DNA from: Rhizobium sp. CG5
GTDB lineage: Bacteria; Pseudomonadota; Alphaproteobacteria; Rhizobiales; Rhizobiaceae
NCBI RefSeq assembly: GCF_023701945.1
Contig: NZ_JABAEF010000002.1
Coordinates: 1-64,000, forward strand
Length of the DNA stretch: 64,000 nucleotides
Direction of reading: 5' to 3'
The position numbers and the translations under genes are program-made. Of this stretch, positions 36,501 to 45,246 are shown piece by piece; within the stretch, counting starts at the first letter, position 1; each line of letters begins with the position of its first letter. The notes below the pieces were generated by a model. It saw only the letters and a program-made list of their open reading frames with translations. It did no database searches and was not told the origin of the DNA.

Positions 36501-37388
36501 TTAAAATTCCGCCATCGGCGACAGGCAGCAGGGCTCTGTCGGCAGCCGGTCGTCGGCACAGCGCATCATCAACACCAACGGCCCGTCGTCGCGCACCGGC
36601 TCGGCGTCGAAGGCAAGCCGATCGGGTGGAATGAAGGTCTCGATCGAGGCAGGCGTTAATTGGAGTGCGCCGAGGATCTCGGTCAACGAGGGCATCTGTT
36701 CGCCCACCACGTCGAGAAGCTCAAAAAGACCGCCATCGGTCATCCGCCAGGCAATGACGGTTTTGTCGTCGGGCATCAGCGACAGGCTGACATCATCCAG
36801 CAGATGGCAATTCAGCAGAAACATTTCAGCCTGCTGCGCCACGGCCAGCCGCTGCGACACGGCCAAGCGGTTTGCCAGGAGCGCCTGCAGCAGGCCAAGG
36901 TCGGTTTCGATCGTCAGGTGGCGAGCAGGCTTTTGCCCGCCCATCGGTTTTGGCGCATCACCCCGAAACGAAAACTGCGGCACGGTACGAAATCCGTGCG
37001 GCGCGTAAAGGCCCGGCTTGTCGGTATAGAGAACGACGGCTTCGAAACCCTGCTCTTCGCCGCGCCAAAGCGTGTGGCGGATCAGGTCGCCAAACAGGCC
37101 CTGGCCGCGAAAGTCGGGACGCACCGCACCCGATTGCCAGCCGGCCGCCTTGACCGGACGGCCATTGACGATCAGCGGCATGGCAAAGCCGCTGAGATTG
37201 GCGATGCAGCACCCGGTCTCGTCGAAGAATGCGGAGGGAAAGCTGGTCCGGTCGTAGCCGCCGACGGTGTCGAGCGGGTCAAGATCGACCGAGAAGATCT
37301 CGTAAAGCAGCGATTTGATGGCCGCCCAGCCGGCCGGGTCGTCGAAATAATCCTGCCGGAAATTGAGGCCGGCACGATCGGCTGGCAT
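36501..37388 (-). CDS. GNAT family N-acetyltransferase
   Basis: 295 residues, longer than a single GNAT domain (about 150), so a second domain follows. The acetyl-CoA loop is seen in SGAVRPDFRGQGLFGDLIRHTL (R-G-Q-G-L), then LYTDKPGLYAPHGFRTVPQF. The substrate is unknown. The ATG at 37388 shares one base with the dut stop (TGATG), so translation is coupled to dut. Confidence 0.85.
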   Translation of the reverse strand: MPADRAGLNFRQDYFDDPAGWAAIKSLLYEIFSVDLDPLDTVGGYDRTSFPSAFFDETGCCIANLSGFAMPLIVNGRPVKAAGWQSGAVRPDFRGQGLFGDLIRHTLWRGEEQGFEAVVLYTDKPGLYAPHGFRTVPQFSFRGDAPKPMGGQKPARHLTIETDLGLLQALLANRLAVSQRLAVAQQAEMFLLNCHLLDDVSLSLMPDDKTVIAWRMTDGGLFELLDVVGEQMPSLTEILGALQLTPASIETFIPPDRLAFDAEPVRDDGPLVLMMRCADDRLPTEPCCLSPMAEF

Positions 37389-37861
37389 CAAGCCACGCCC
37401 GTGGAGCCGAAACCGCCGGCGCCGCGCTGCGTCTCACTGGCGGAGGAGACCTCTGCGACCTGCATCTGCGTGACCGGCGCCATCACCACCTGGGCGATCC
37501 GCATGCCGCGGCTGATCGTGAAAGGCTCGTCGCCGAGATTGATCAGCAGAACCTTCACCTCGCCGCGATAGTCGCTGTCGATCGTGCCGGGTGTGTTGAG
37601 GCAGGTCACGCCGTTCTTGAAGGCAAGGCCGGAGCGCGGCCGGATCTGCGCCTCGAAGCCGGCTGGGATCTCGAAGATCAGGCCGGTCGGCACCAGTGCA
37701 CGTCGGCCAGGCTCCAGCACCATCGGTTGGTCTTCGTTGACTGCGGCGCGGATATCCATGCCGGCCGCGCCCGCTGTTTCATAGGCCGGCAGGTCGACGC
37801 CGTCGCCATGGGGCAGGCGCAGCAGGTGAAGGGTCGGTTGGATCTTTTGGGAAACGGTCAT
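37388..37861 (-). CDS. dut: dUTP diphosphatase
   Basis: 157 residues, the trimeric dUTPase size. Hydrolyses dUTP to dUMP, keeping uracil out of DNA and feeding dTMP synthesis. The five motifs are visible: [48 protein letters not shown] and the C-terminal P-loop-like [10 protein letters not shown]. It is divergent from prfC. In many alphaproteobacteria dut follows coaBC directly; here about 7.4 kb separates them. Confidence 0.96.
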   Translation of the reverse strand: MTVSQKIQPTLHLLRLPHGDGVDLPAYETAGAAGMDIRAAVNEDQPMVLEPGRRALVPTGLIFEIPAGFEAQIRPRSGLAFKNGVTCLNTPGTIDSDYRGEVKVLLINLGDEPFTISRGMRIAQVVMAPVTQMQVAEVSSASETQRGAGGFGSTGVA

Positions 37862-37951
37862 GGGGCATTAGTTTGTCCTTCGAACTGCAAGGTCAATTGC
37901 AATGCGGCGCTTTAGTCGCTAGATAGCCGGCAATTCCACAGGATTCACCAC

Positions 37952-39535
37952 ATGGCCGAAACGCTCGCAGAGGCGGTCTCCCGCCGCCGCACCTTCGCTA
38001 TTATCGCTCACCCGGATGCCGGCAAGACCACGCTCACCGAAAAGCTGCTGCTGTTCGGCGGCGCGATCCAGCTCGCCGGCGAGGTCAAGGCCAAGAAGGA
38101 CCGTATCCAGACCCGGTCCGACTGGATGAAGATCGAGCGCGAGCGTGGCATCTCGGTCGTCACCTCAGTGATGACCTTCGAATATGACGGCAATGTCTTC
38201 AACATCCTCGACACGCCGGGCCACGAAGACTTCGCCGACGACACCTATCGCACCCTGACCGCGGTCGATGCCGCTGTCATGGTGCTCGACGCGGCGAAAG
38301 GTATTGAGCCGCGTACGCTCAAACTGTTCGAAGTCTGCCGCATGCGCGACATCCCGATCATCACCTTCGTCAACAAGATGGACCGGGAAAGCCGCGACAT
38401 CTTCGAGATCCTCGACGAGGTCGAGGAGAAGCTGGCGCTCGACACCGCGCCGATCACCTGGCCGGTCGGCCGGTCGAAAAGCTTCTGCGGCTCCTACAAT
38501 CTGGTCGACAATACCTTCCGCGGCTCCGACAAGCAGGTCGAGGCCCTGGCGGTCAACAGCCCGCAGAACGTGGCGGAAAACCTGCCGGAAAACGAACGCG
38601 CCACCTTTATCGACGAGCTGGAACTGGCACAGGACGCTTGCCGCCCGTTCGACAGGAAGGCCTTTCTCGAAGGCCATATGACGCCGGTGTTCTTCGGCTC
38701 GGCGCTCAGAAACTTCGGCGTACGCGATCTGATCAATGCGCTGGGCGATATAGCCCCCCCGCCGCGCGATCAGGTGGCCGATATCCGCACCGTGCATGCC
38801 GCCGAAGACAAGATGACGGCCTTCGTCTTCAAGATCCAGGCCAACATGGACCCCAACCATCGCGACCGCATCGCCTTTGCCCGCATCTGCTCCGGCAAGC
38901 TGGAGCGCGGTATGAAGGCGAGGCTCGCCCGCACCGGCAAGCAGATCGGCCTGACGGCGCCGCAGTTCTTCTTCGCCGCCCAGCGCCAGCTGGCCGATAC
39001 GGCCTTTGCCGGCGACGTGGTCGGTATTCCGAACCACGGCACCCTGCGCATCGGCGATACGCTGACCGAAGGCGAAAACCTGGTCTTCCAGGGCGTGCCG
39101 AACTTCTCGCCGGAAATCCTGCGCCGCGTGCGGCTGGAGGATGCGATGAAGGCCAAGAAGCTCAAGGAAGCCCTGCAGCAGATGGCCGAGGAAGGCGTCG
39201 TACAGCTCTTCTCGCCGGAAGATGGCTCGCCGGCCATCGTCGGCGTTGTCGGCGCCCTGCAGCTCGACGTGCTGAAGGAACGCCTGGCGGGCGAATATAC
39301 CCTGCCGGTCAGTTTCGAAATGTCGCGCTTCTCAGTCTGCCGCTGGATCTCGTCCGACCAGCCGGCTGAACTCGACAAGTTCTTGACCGTCAAGCGCGGC
39401 GACATTGCCCGCGATCTCGACGGCGACCCGGTTTTCCTGGCCCAGGATTCCTTTTCGCTGCGCTATGAAGCGGAACGTTTTCCGGCCATCAAGATGGTCG
39501 CCATCAAGGAATATCACGTCGCCAAGGCGGCGTGA
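37952..39535 (+). CDS. prfC: Peptide chain release factor 3
   Basis: A 527-residue translational GTPase that recycles RF1/RF2 from the ribosome. G1 is AHPDAGKTTLTE (20-30), G2 is in SDWMKIERERGISVVTS, G3 is DTPGHEDFADDTYRTL, G4 is FVNKMDRESRD, and the RF3-specific C-terminal domain contains FEMSRFSVCRWISSD and DRDGDPVFLAQD-like sequence (ARDLDGDPVFLAQDSF). Single gene. Confidence 0.96.
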   Translation: MAETLAEAVSRRRTFAIIAHPDAGKTTLTEKLLLFGGAIQLAGEVKAKKDRIQTRSDWMKIERERGISVVTSVMTFEYDGNVFNILDTPGHEDFADDTYRTLTAVDAAVMVLDAAKGIEPRTLKLFEVCRMRDIPIITFVNKMDRESRDIFEILDEVEEKLALDTAPITWPVGRSKSFCGSYNLVDNTFRGSDKQVEALAVNSPQNVAENLPENERATFIDELELAQDACRPFDRKAFLEGHMTPVFFGSALRNFGVRDLINALGDIAPPPRDQVADIRTVHAAEDKMTAFVFKIQANMDPNHRDRIAFARICSGKLERGMKARLARTGKQIGLTAPQFFFAAQRQLADTAFAGDVVGIPNHGTLRIGDTLTEGENLVFQGVPNFSPEILRRVRLEDAMKAKKLKEALQQMAEEGVVQLFSPEDGSPAIVGVVGALQLDVLKERLAGEYTLPVSFEMSRFSVCRWISSDQPAELDKFLTVKRGDIARDLDGDPVFLAQDSFSLRYEAERFPAIKMVAIKEYHVAKAA

Positions 39536-39547
39536 TATCTGCCGGCG

Positions 39548-40222
39548 TCAGGCCATCCGGACGATCTGCATGTCGCCCATGGCATCGACATGCACCTGCA
39601 GGCCCTCGTAGCTTTCCAGCGTCGGATACCGGGTTTCCAGCAGGTGGCTATGGGTGGCCGTGATGACCATGACATCGGCTCCCGCCGCCTCGCCAGCCAG
39701 AACGCCGGCCATGACATCCTCGAACACCAGGCAACGGGCCGGATCGGCCTTGATGCGGCTGGCGCCGAGCCGATAGCCGGCGGGATCGGGCTTGCCGATC
39801 TTCACATCCTCGGCCGTAACGATCTCAGGCGGTTGCGGCAGGCCAGCCGCCTCGATCCGTGCCCGAGCCAGCTTGACCGGCGCCGAGGTCACGATCGCCC
39901 AGCGCTCGGCCGGCAGGCCTTTCAGAAAGTCGATGGCGCCGGGAAGTGCTACCACACCATCGACATCCTCGATCTCGCCGCGCTCGATCTCCAGCGCTTC
40001 TGCCTCCACATTGACGCCCGGCAGGCCGAGGCCGCGAATGGTGTCGATGCCGCGCTTGCCGTGCATGGTCGGCAGGAAGGCCGCCACATCCAGACCATGC
40101 CGTGCCGCCCATTGTCCCCAGACCCGCTCAGCGGCGGCAATGGAGTTGAGCAGCGTGCCGTCCATGTCGAAGAGAAAGCCCTGATAGCGTTTGTCGAAAC
40201 CTGTGCTCGATGGGGAGGTCAA
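39548..40222 (-). CDS. HAD-superfamily hydrolase (phosphoglycolate/sugar-phosphatase type)
   Basis: 224 residues, HAD subfamily I with an alpha-helical cap. Motif I is LFDMDGTLLNS (nucleophile Asp19, Asp21), motif II is AIVTSAPVKLA, motif III the Lys in DVKIGKPDPAGY and motif IV is CLVFEDVMAGVLAGEAAGADVM. It resembles YfbT/YcjU-like sugar-phosphate phosphatases. The only workable start is the TTG at 40222, since the first ATG is inside motif I. It converges on prfC with a 12-bp gap. Confidence 0.85.
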   Translation of the reverse strand: MTSPSSTGFDKRYQGFLFDMDGTLLNSIAAAERVWGQWAARHGLDVAAFLPTMHGKRGIDTIRGLGLPGVNVEAEALEIERGEIEDVDGVVALPGAIDFLKGLPAERWAIVTSAPVKLARARIEAAGLPQPPEIVTAEDVKIGKPDPAGYRLGASRIKADPARCLVFEDVMAGVLAGEAAGADVMVITATHSHLLETRYPTLESYEGLQVHVDAMGDMQIVRMA

Positions 40223-40340
40223 TTACCGAATCCTGATTTGCATGAAGGGGACAGGAAACGGAATTAGCCATTTTTGACCGCCACCGCAAATGGTTCGCAA
40301 GCGTTGGTGCTGTGAACGGCTTTCCAGGTGACAGCGGCCG

Positions 40341-40455
40341 GGTCCTGATCTAAAACGGGTGCATCGAAAGACAGGGGCGTTCGTCGCGAGATGGACTGAG
40401 AAGCACCCTTAGAACCTGAACCAGATAATGCTGGCGGAGGGAGTCGTTCAGGACC
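40341..40455 (+). ncRNA. TPP riboswitch (THI element) upstream of thiD
   Basis: The conserved thi-box core is present: CTGAGA (40396-40401), ACCCTT, GAACCTGA (40412-40419), TAATGCTGGCGGAGGGA. GGGTGC (40357-40362) pairs with GCACCC (40403-40408) as P2, and GGTCCTGA (40341-40348) pairs perfectly with TCAGGACC (40448-40455) as the closing helix. It should bind thiamine diphosphate and repress the downstream thiamine gene. No T-run follows; instead a hairpin (40485-40504) covers a purine-rich ribosome-binding stretch, so control of translation is more likely than termination. Confidence 0.93.
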
Positions 40456-40503
40456 GTGCTTTGAAGCACACGCTCCCTGATCGCTGCCCCGCTTGAAAGG
40501 GGC

Positions 40504-40602
40504 ATGATGAGCAGATCAAATTCTCCGCGATCTCTTTGGGCGGCCATGGGGCAGGCACAGGTCGCTGCCCGCGAATGGGCGGCCGACAGGGTGCGATCAT
40601 GA
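40504..40602 (+). CDS. Possible 32-codon leader ORF between riboswitch and thiD
   Basis: An ATG at 40504 (a second ATG directly follows) opens 32 codons whose TGA overlaps the thiD ATG (ATGA at 40599-40602). AAAGGGG just before the start lies in the right arm of the hairpin TGCCCC-GCTTGAAA-GGGGCA (40485-40504). The peptide (MMSRSNSPRSLWAAMGQAQV...) matches nothing I recognise. Expression is unproven; the arrangement would let the riboswitch act on this start and couple thiD to it. Confidence 0.3.
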   Translation: MMSRSNSPRSLWAAMGQAQVAAREWAADRVRS

Positions 40603-41411
40603 TCCGCAACGTCCTCTCCATAGCCGGTTCCGACCCCTCGGGCGGTGCGGGCATCCAGGCCGATCTCAAGACCTTCTCGGCACGCGGCGTCTATGGCATG
40701 GCGGCGCTGACGGCGCTGACGGCGCAGAGTACCCAAGGGGTGACCGGCGTTCATGCCGTGCCGCCGGACTTTGTCGCGGCCCAGATCGAGGCGGTGTTTG
40801 CCGATGTCCGCGTCGATGCCGTCAAGATCGGCATGATCGCCAGCGCCGAGATTGCACTCGCCGTAGCCGAGGTGTTGGCGCGCCATCGCGGCATGCCGAT
40901 CGTGCTGGATCCTGTCATGATCGCCAAGGGCGGCACCCCTCTGCTGGCTAAGGAGGCCGTGGCCGCGCTGACCCGGCATCTGTTGCCGCTCGCCACCCTG
41001 CTCACCCCCAATCTGCCGGAGGCGGCAGCCCTGCTGGGCGAGGCGGAGGCCACGGACCGCGCCATGATGCAGCAGCAAGCCCAACGCCTGTGCGCGCTTG
41101 GGGCTGAGGCCGTGCTGGTCAAGGGCGGGCATCTCGGCACGGACGAAAGCCCGGATGTGCTGGCAATCGGCCAGGAGATCCATTGGTTCGAAGGCAAACG
41201 AACGACCACGAAGAACACCCATGGCACGGGTTGCACACTGTCCAGCGCCATTGCAGCCGAGCTTGCCAAGGGGCATTCTCCGCAGCAGGCGATCACGATG
41301 GCAAAACTCTATCTGGCCGGTGCGGTGGCGGCTGCCGGTGACCTGACGGTCGGCACCGGACACGGCCCGGTTCATCATTTCCATGACGTCTGGATGCCGG
41401 TCGCGGGATAG
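40599..41411 (+). CDS. thiD: Hydroxymethylpyrimidine/phosphomethylpyrimidine kinase
   Basis: A 270-residue ribokinase-fold enzyme phosphorylating HMP and HMP-P in thiamine synthesis or salvage. It starts MIRNVLSIAGSDPSGGAGIQADLKTFSARGVYGMAALTALTAQ at the ATG at 40599. VLDPVMIAKGG, LTPNLPEAAALLG, VLVKGGHL and the anion-hole motif NTHGTGCTLSSAIAAELAKG are present. Its own ribosome-binding site is weak (AGGG about 9 bases before). It is controlled by the TPP riboswitch at 40341-40455. Confidence 0.95.
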   Translation: MIRNVLSIAGSDPSGGAGIQADLKTFSARGVYGMAALTALTAQSTQGVTGVHAVPPDFVAAQIEAVFADVRVDAVKIGMIASAEIALAVAEVLARHRGMPIVLDPVMIAKGGTPLLAKEAVAALTRHLLPLATLLTPNLPEAAALLGEAEATDRAMMQQQAQRLCALGAEAVLVKGGHLGTDESPDVLAIGQEIHWFEGKRTTTKNTHGTGCTLSSAIAAELAKGHSPQQAITMAKLYLAGAVAAAGDLTVGTGHGPVHHFHDVWMPVAG

Positions 41412-41425
41412 CGGGGTCTGATCGT

Positions 41426-41956
41426 TTACGGCATTTTCGACGCGAGCGTGATGTCTTCGCCATCCACGGCAAAGGTGCCGTAGCCCTTGTGATGCAGCGT
41501 CTTTGGCGCCGCATCATGCGGTTGGTGCCAGGCGGCGACGACGTCCAGGACAAAGAGATTGTGGCGCTCGACGAAGTCGCGGTCGGTGACCTTGCATTCG
41601 AGGTTGGCGAAGCACTCGCCGATCAGCGGTGCGCCGACCTTGCCGGCGGGAAGGGCAGTCAGGCCGATCTGCGCAAATTTGTCCGTATCGCGGCCAGAGC
41701 AGTTGCCGACCGCCACGACCTTTTCTGCCAGGTCGGAGGAGGGTATGGCGATCACGCATTCGCCGGTCTGCGACAAGGCGGCAAAGCTATGGTCCGCGGA
41801 ACTGACGATGCAGCCGATCCGCGGCGGCGTGAACTCCATCATCATGTGCCAGGACATGGTCATGACATTCTGCCGACCGTCGAGTGCCGTCGTCAAAAGG
41901 ACGACCGGTCCCGGCTCGATCAACTGGTAGACCTTGTCGAGCGGGTAGGGTTTCAT
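41426..41956 (-). CDS. Flavin reductase-like (FMN-binding split barrel) protein
   Basis: 176 residues. YQLIEPGPVVLLTTALDGRQNVMTMSWHMMMEFTPPRIGCIVS and FANLECKVTDRDFVERHNLFVLDVVAAW fit the flavin-reductase-like family that binds FMN or FAD. AAGGAGG precedes the ATG at 41956. The electron acceptor and partner are unknown. It converges on thiD with 14 bp between stops. Confidence 0.88.
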   Translation of the reverse strand: MKPYPLDKVYQLIEPGPVVLLTTALDGRQNVMTMSWHMMMEFTPPRIGCIVSSADHSFAALSQTGECVIAIPSSDLAEKVVAVGNCSGRDTDKFAQIGLTALPAGKVGAPLIGECFANLECKVTDRDFVERHNLFVLDVVAAWHQPHDAAPKTLHHKGYGTFAVDGEDITLASKMP

Positions 41957-42082
41957 GGACCTGCCTCCTTGCCGGGCCGGTTGCCCCGGCGACAGCTGCC
42001 CTGGCATCATACGCCTCGGCATCGAGACTTGATAGTCGCCGCAAGACTTGCCGGTAAGAGCCGCCAGATGCAGCCGCCGGTT

Positions 42083-42661
42083 TTAGCCGCGCAGGCCAAA
42101 CGTCCGTTCGAGATTCTCCCAGCTCTCGTCCATGGCAAAGCTCCGGCTGACATAGGGAATTGCGACATGGCCGTAGAGCACCGGCATCAGCTGTTTTTCT
42201 GCCGTGTGTTCGTCCATCAGGGCCACCTGGTTGAGATAGATCACCGATGCCAGGCCGCTGCGGTCCGCGCCCCCTTGGCAATGCACCAGGATCGGCTTTT
42301 GCGCCGTCTTCAGCAACTGTACCAGCTCCTGCGCGCGCTCCGGCGTCAAGGCGTGGGTTGCCGACATTTTGAAATCGATATGGGCAATGCCCAGGTCTTG
42401 CGCCGCGAGAATTTCGTCCTGATACCACTCGGCATCGCTCACACGGCCCCTGAGATTGACGATCGTCTTGATCTTGTAGCGATCGACATAATCGGCGATC
42501 TGCGCGGCGGATGGCTGGGCCGAGCGATAATATTCGCCGGGGATCACCTCGTGGAAATTGCCGGACAGATGGAGGTAGCCGATATAGAGGCCGCAGCCGA
42601 CAATGCCTGCAGCACAGGTCGCCAGCAGTCGAACAAGCAGGATTTTTCCGGGAAAGGCCAT
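42083..42661 (-). CDS. Membrane-anchored tyrosine/dual-specificity phosphatase-like protein
   Basis: 192 residues: an N-terminal membrane anchor (ILLVRLLATCAAGIVGCGLYIGYL), then YRSAQPSAAQIADYVDRYKIKTIVNLRG and the catalytic P-loop VHCQGGADRSG, i.e. Cys-x5-Arg (Cys128, Arg134). The Arg73/Asp-containing loop DAEWYQDE may supply the general acid. It is probably a periplasm-facing phosphatase related to the DSP/PTP-like group; the substrate is unknown. Confidence 0.85.
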   Translation of the reverse strand: MAFPGKILLVRLLATCAAGIVGCGLYIGYLHLSGNFHEVIPGEYYRSAQPSAAQIADYVDRYKIKTIVNLRGRVSDAEWYQDEILAAQDLGIAHIDFKMSATHALTPERAQELVQLLKTAQKPILVHCQGGADRSGLASVIYLNQVALMDEHTAEKQLMPVLYGHVAIPYVSRSFAMDESWENLERTFGLRG

Positions 42662-42756
42662 TGGCGCGAGATCCGCTCATAAGAGGGTTTGGTATCTCGC
42701 GCCATGTAGAAGCGTTTGCTGACAGGAAGCTGAAAGCAGCTCTCTTCGGAAGGGAT

Positions 42757-43161
42757 CTAGTCCTGTTGTGATGACGGCAAATTTCGGATGTCGTCTATCC
42801 AGGGGAGAGCGGACCGGCACCAGATTTGTTGGCGTGGTGCGAGTGCGGCGCGTTGTCGGATCGAGCCGACACGTACACCCCACACATCGGCATCCTTGCC
42901 TTCGCCGGTGGTGAACAGCGGCGATCCGCATTCCGGGCAGAAATACTGCAGCCGTTTTTGTCCGTTGTCGCCGGTCTTGGTGTAGAGTTTAGGCAGATTG
43001 GACGTCAGCCGAACATCCTGCCGACGGGCGATGGCAGTCACGCGAAAGGCCGAGCCGGTCAGCGTCTGGCAATCGCTGCAGTGGCAGATTGAAACGTCGT
43101 TGGGATCGACCTCAGCCTCATAGGTCACAAAGCCACAATGACATTGGCCATCGATCTGCAT
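42757..43161 (-). CDS. GFA family zinc-binding protein
   Basis: 134 residues with the GFA (glutathione-dependent formaldehyde-activating-like) zinc ligands: GQCHCG (Cys7, Cys9), ICHCSDCQ (Cys26, 28, 31) and YFCPECGSPLF. SAFRVTA follows the second cluster as usual. The family is named for one member; the true substrate here is unknown. Cytosolic, single gene. Confidence 0.9.
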   Translation of the reverse strand: MQIDGQCHCGFVTYEAEVDPNDVSICHCSDCQTLTGSAFRVTAIARRQDVRLTSNLPKLYTKTGDNGQKRLQYFCPECGSPLFTTGEGKDADVWGVRVGSIRQRAALAPRQQIWCRSALPWIDDIRNLPSSQQD

Positions 43162-43251
43162 GTCCTTGCCTCCGGTTGTTATTCTCTCCAGAAACTAGCG
43201 CCGGTCCGCAGCTTGTCCAGGCCGGGCATCAGCCCGGCCCGTCGGAAACGA

Positions 43252-44163
43252 TCAATGATTAGCCTTGATGAACGTGCCGTTCTGCAGCTCTTTCATCGCC
43301 TGCATCAGTTCTTCCCGTGTGTTCATGACGATCGGCCCGTGCCAGGCGACCGGCTCCTTGATCGGCTTGCCCGACACCAGCAGGAAGCGGATGCCGTCGT
43401 CGCCGGCCTGCACGGTGATCTCGTCGCCGCTATCGAACACGACGAGCGTCCTGTTGCCGGAGAGGTCGCGGATGTTCAGCTCCTCGCCCTGGTACTCCTT
43501 CTCAACCTTGACGCCGAATGGCTTGGAGGCATCGCGGAACGAACCGGAACCGGCAAAGATATAGGCAAACGCCGAGCGATAGGTATCGACGGGGAAGCTC
43601 TTGCGCTTGCCCGGTTGCACCGAGATGTCGAGATAGACCGGCTCGGCGGCAATGCCGTCGACGGGACCTGATTTGCCCCAGAAATTGCCGGATATCACCC
43701 TGACCACCGTGCCGTCGTCATCGACCACAACAGGAATGTCGCTGGCCTTTATGTCCTGATAGCGCGGTGCCGTCATCTTCAGGGACGAGGGCAGGTTGGC
43801 CCAGAGCTGGAAGCCGTGCATCTTGCCGGCAAAATCGCCCTTCGGCATTTCCTGATGCATGATGCCGCTGCCGGCCGTCATCCATTGCAGGTCGCCGGCG
43901 CCGAGCAGGCCGCGATTGCCGAGGCTGTCGCCATGCTCGACGGTACCGGCCAGCACATAGGTGATGGTCTCGATGCCGCGATGCGGATGCCAGGGAAAGC
44001 CCCTGATGTAGTCGGACGGATTGTCATTGCGGAAATCGTCCATCATCAGGAACGGGTCGGTCATCGAGGGGTCGCCGAATCCGAAGACGCGGTGCAGCTT
44101 CACGCCAGCGCCTTCCATGGCGGGCGTGGCGTGGCTTTCATGTTTGACGGGTCGAATGGACAT
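43252..44163 (-). CDS. Pirin family protein
   Basis: A 303-residue bicupin. The N-terminal cupin contains the metal ligands in FPWHPHRGIETITYVLAGTVEHGDSLGN and MTAGSGIMHQEMP, followed by FQLWANLPSSLKM, diagnostic for pirins. Pirins bind iron and some oxidise quercetin; the role here is undetermined. The ATG at 44163 precedes the conserved region with no better start upstream. It is divergent from the amidotransferase gene at 44415. Confidence 0.92.
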   Translation of the reverse strand: MSIRPVKHESHATPAMEGAGVKLHRVFGFGDPSMTDPFLMMDDFRNDNPSDYIRGFPWHPHRGIETITYVLAGTVEHGDSLGNRGLLGAGDLQWMTAGSGIMHQEMPKGDFAGKMHGFQLWANLPSSLKMTAPRYQDIKASDIPVVVDDDGTVVRVISGNFWGKSGPVDGIAAEPVYLDISVQPGKRKSFPVDTYRSAFAYIFAGSGSFRDASKPFGVKVEKEYQGEELNIRDLSGNRTLVVFDSGDEITVQAGDDGIRFLLVSGKPIKEPVAWHGPIVMNTREELMQAMKELQNGTFIKANH

Positions 44164-44414
44164 CAGCTTTGCTCCTTTCGAGCGGATAGTCGGGTTGGGC
44201 TGAATATAATCGATCCTGGGCAATTCCGAAGGCCGCCCAAAAAAACGCACTGTTCACAAAACATCATGCCGCACTGCAAAAAAAGTGATTGCCGGGCCTG
44301 TCAAGATTCTGTCATGAATGATCACCTTGTTTAGACTTTGTTAGCCATTGAAGCAAAAACTGCTGACGAACGTCACCCCGCCGCACAGGGCGGGCGAACC
44401 GGAGTTGTGAACGC

Positions 44415-45230
44415 ATGTGTCGCTGGGCCGCCTATCGTGGAGAACCGCTCTATCTGGAGGAGCTGGTGTCGTCACCCGCCCACTCGCTGATCGAACAATC
44501 CCACTGCGCCATGCGCGCCAAGACGGCAACCAATGCCGATGGCTTTGGCCTTGCTTGGTATGGAGACCGGCCCGAACCGGGGCGGTTTCGCGATGTGCTG
44601 CCCGCCTGGTCTGATTGCAATCTGAAGAGTCTCGCCCGGCAGATCCGCTCCCGCTTGTTTCTGGCCCATGTGCGGGCCGCCACCCATGGCGCGACGCGGC
44701 GCGACAATTGTCACCCCTTCGTGCATGGCGAATGGTCCTTCATGCACAACGGTCAGATCGATCACTTCGAGCGGCTACGGCGGCCGATGGAATCCATGCT
44801 TGACGACGAGCATTTCCACGCCCGCACCGGCACGACCGATTCCGAGCTTCTGTTCCTGCTGGCCTTGCAGTTCGGCCTGCGCGATCGGCCCTTGGCGGCA
44901 ATGGCCGAAGCGATCGGCTTCGTGGAAAATCTGAGCATCCATTTGGTGGGAATGGCGCGGGTCCGTTTCACCTCGGCTTTTTCCGATGGCGAGACCCTCT
45001 ACGCCGTGCGCTATTCGACCGATGCCCATGCACCGACCCTCTATGCAGCGCCCATGGGCGGCAAGGGCGGCTATTGCCTAGTCTCGGAGCCGCTCAACGA
45101 CGATATCGATACCTGGGTGGAAATCCCGGCCCGCAGTGCCGTCATCCTGAACGGCAACGGCCTCGACGCCGCCGCCTTTGAACCTGTCATGGATCGATCG
45201 ACGGCGCCGCGTGAAGCCATGGCGGTCTGA
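44415..45230 (+). CDS. Class II glutamine amidotransferase (YafJ-like)
   Basis: 271 residues. The nucleophile would be Cys2 after removal of Met1 (MCRWAAYRGEPLYLEELV), with FGLAWYGDRPEPGRFRD, FLAHVRAATHGATRRDNCHPF and SFMHNGQI as the glutamine-site motifs. It has only the glutaminase-type domain, as in E. coli YafJ, so the acceptor is unknown. It converges on coaBC with a 16-bp gap. Confidence 0.9.
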   Translation: MCRWAAYRGEPLYLEELVSSPAHSLIEQSHCAMRAKTATNADGFGLAWYGDRPEPGRFRDVLPAWSDCNLKSLARQIRSRLFLAHVRAATHGATRRDNCHPFVHGEWSFMHNGQIDHFERLRRPMESMLDDEHFHARTGTTDSELLFLLALQFGLRDRPLAAMAEAIGFVENLSIHLVGMARVRFTSAFSDGETLYAVRYSTDAHAPTLYAAPMGGKGGYCLVSEPLNDDIDTWVEIPARSAVILNGNGLDAAAFEPVMDRSTAPREAMAV

Positions 45231-45246
45231 TCAGCCGCCAACAGGC

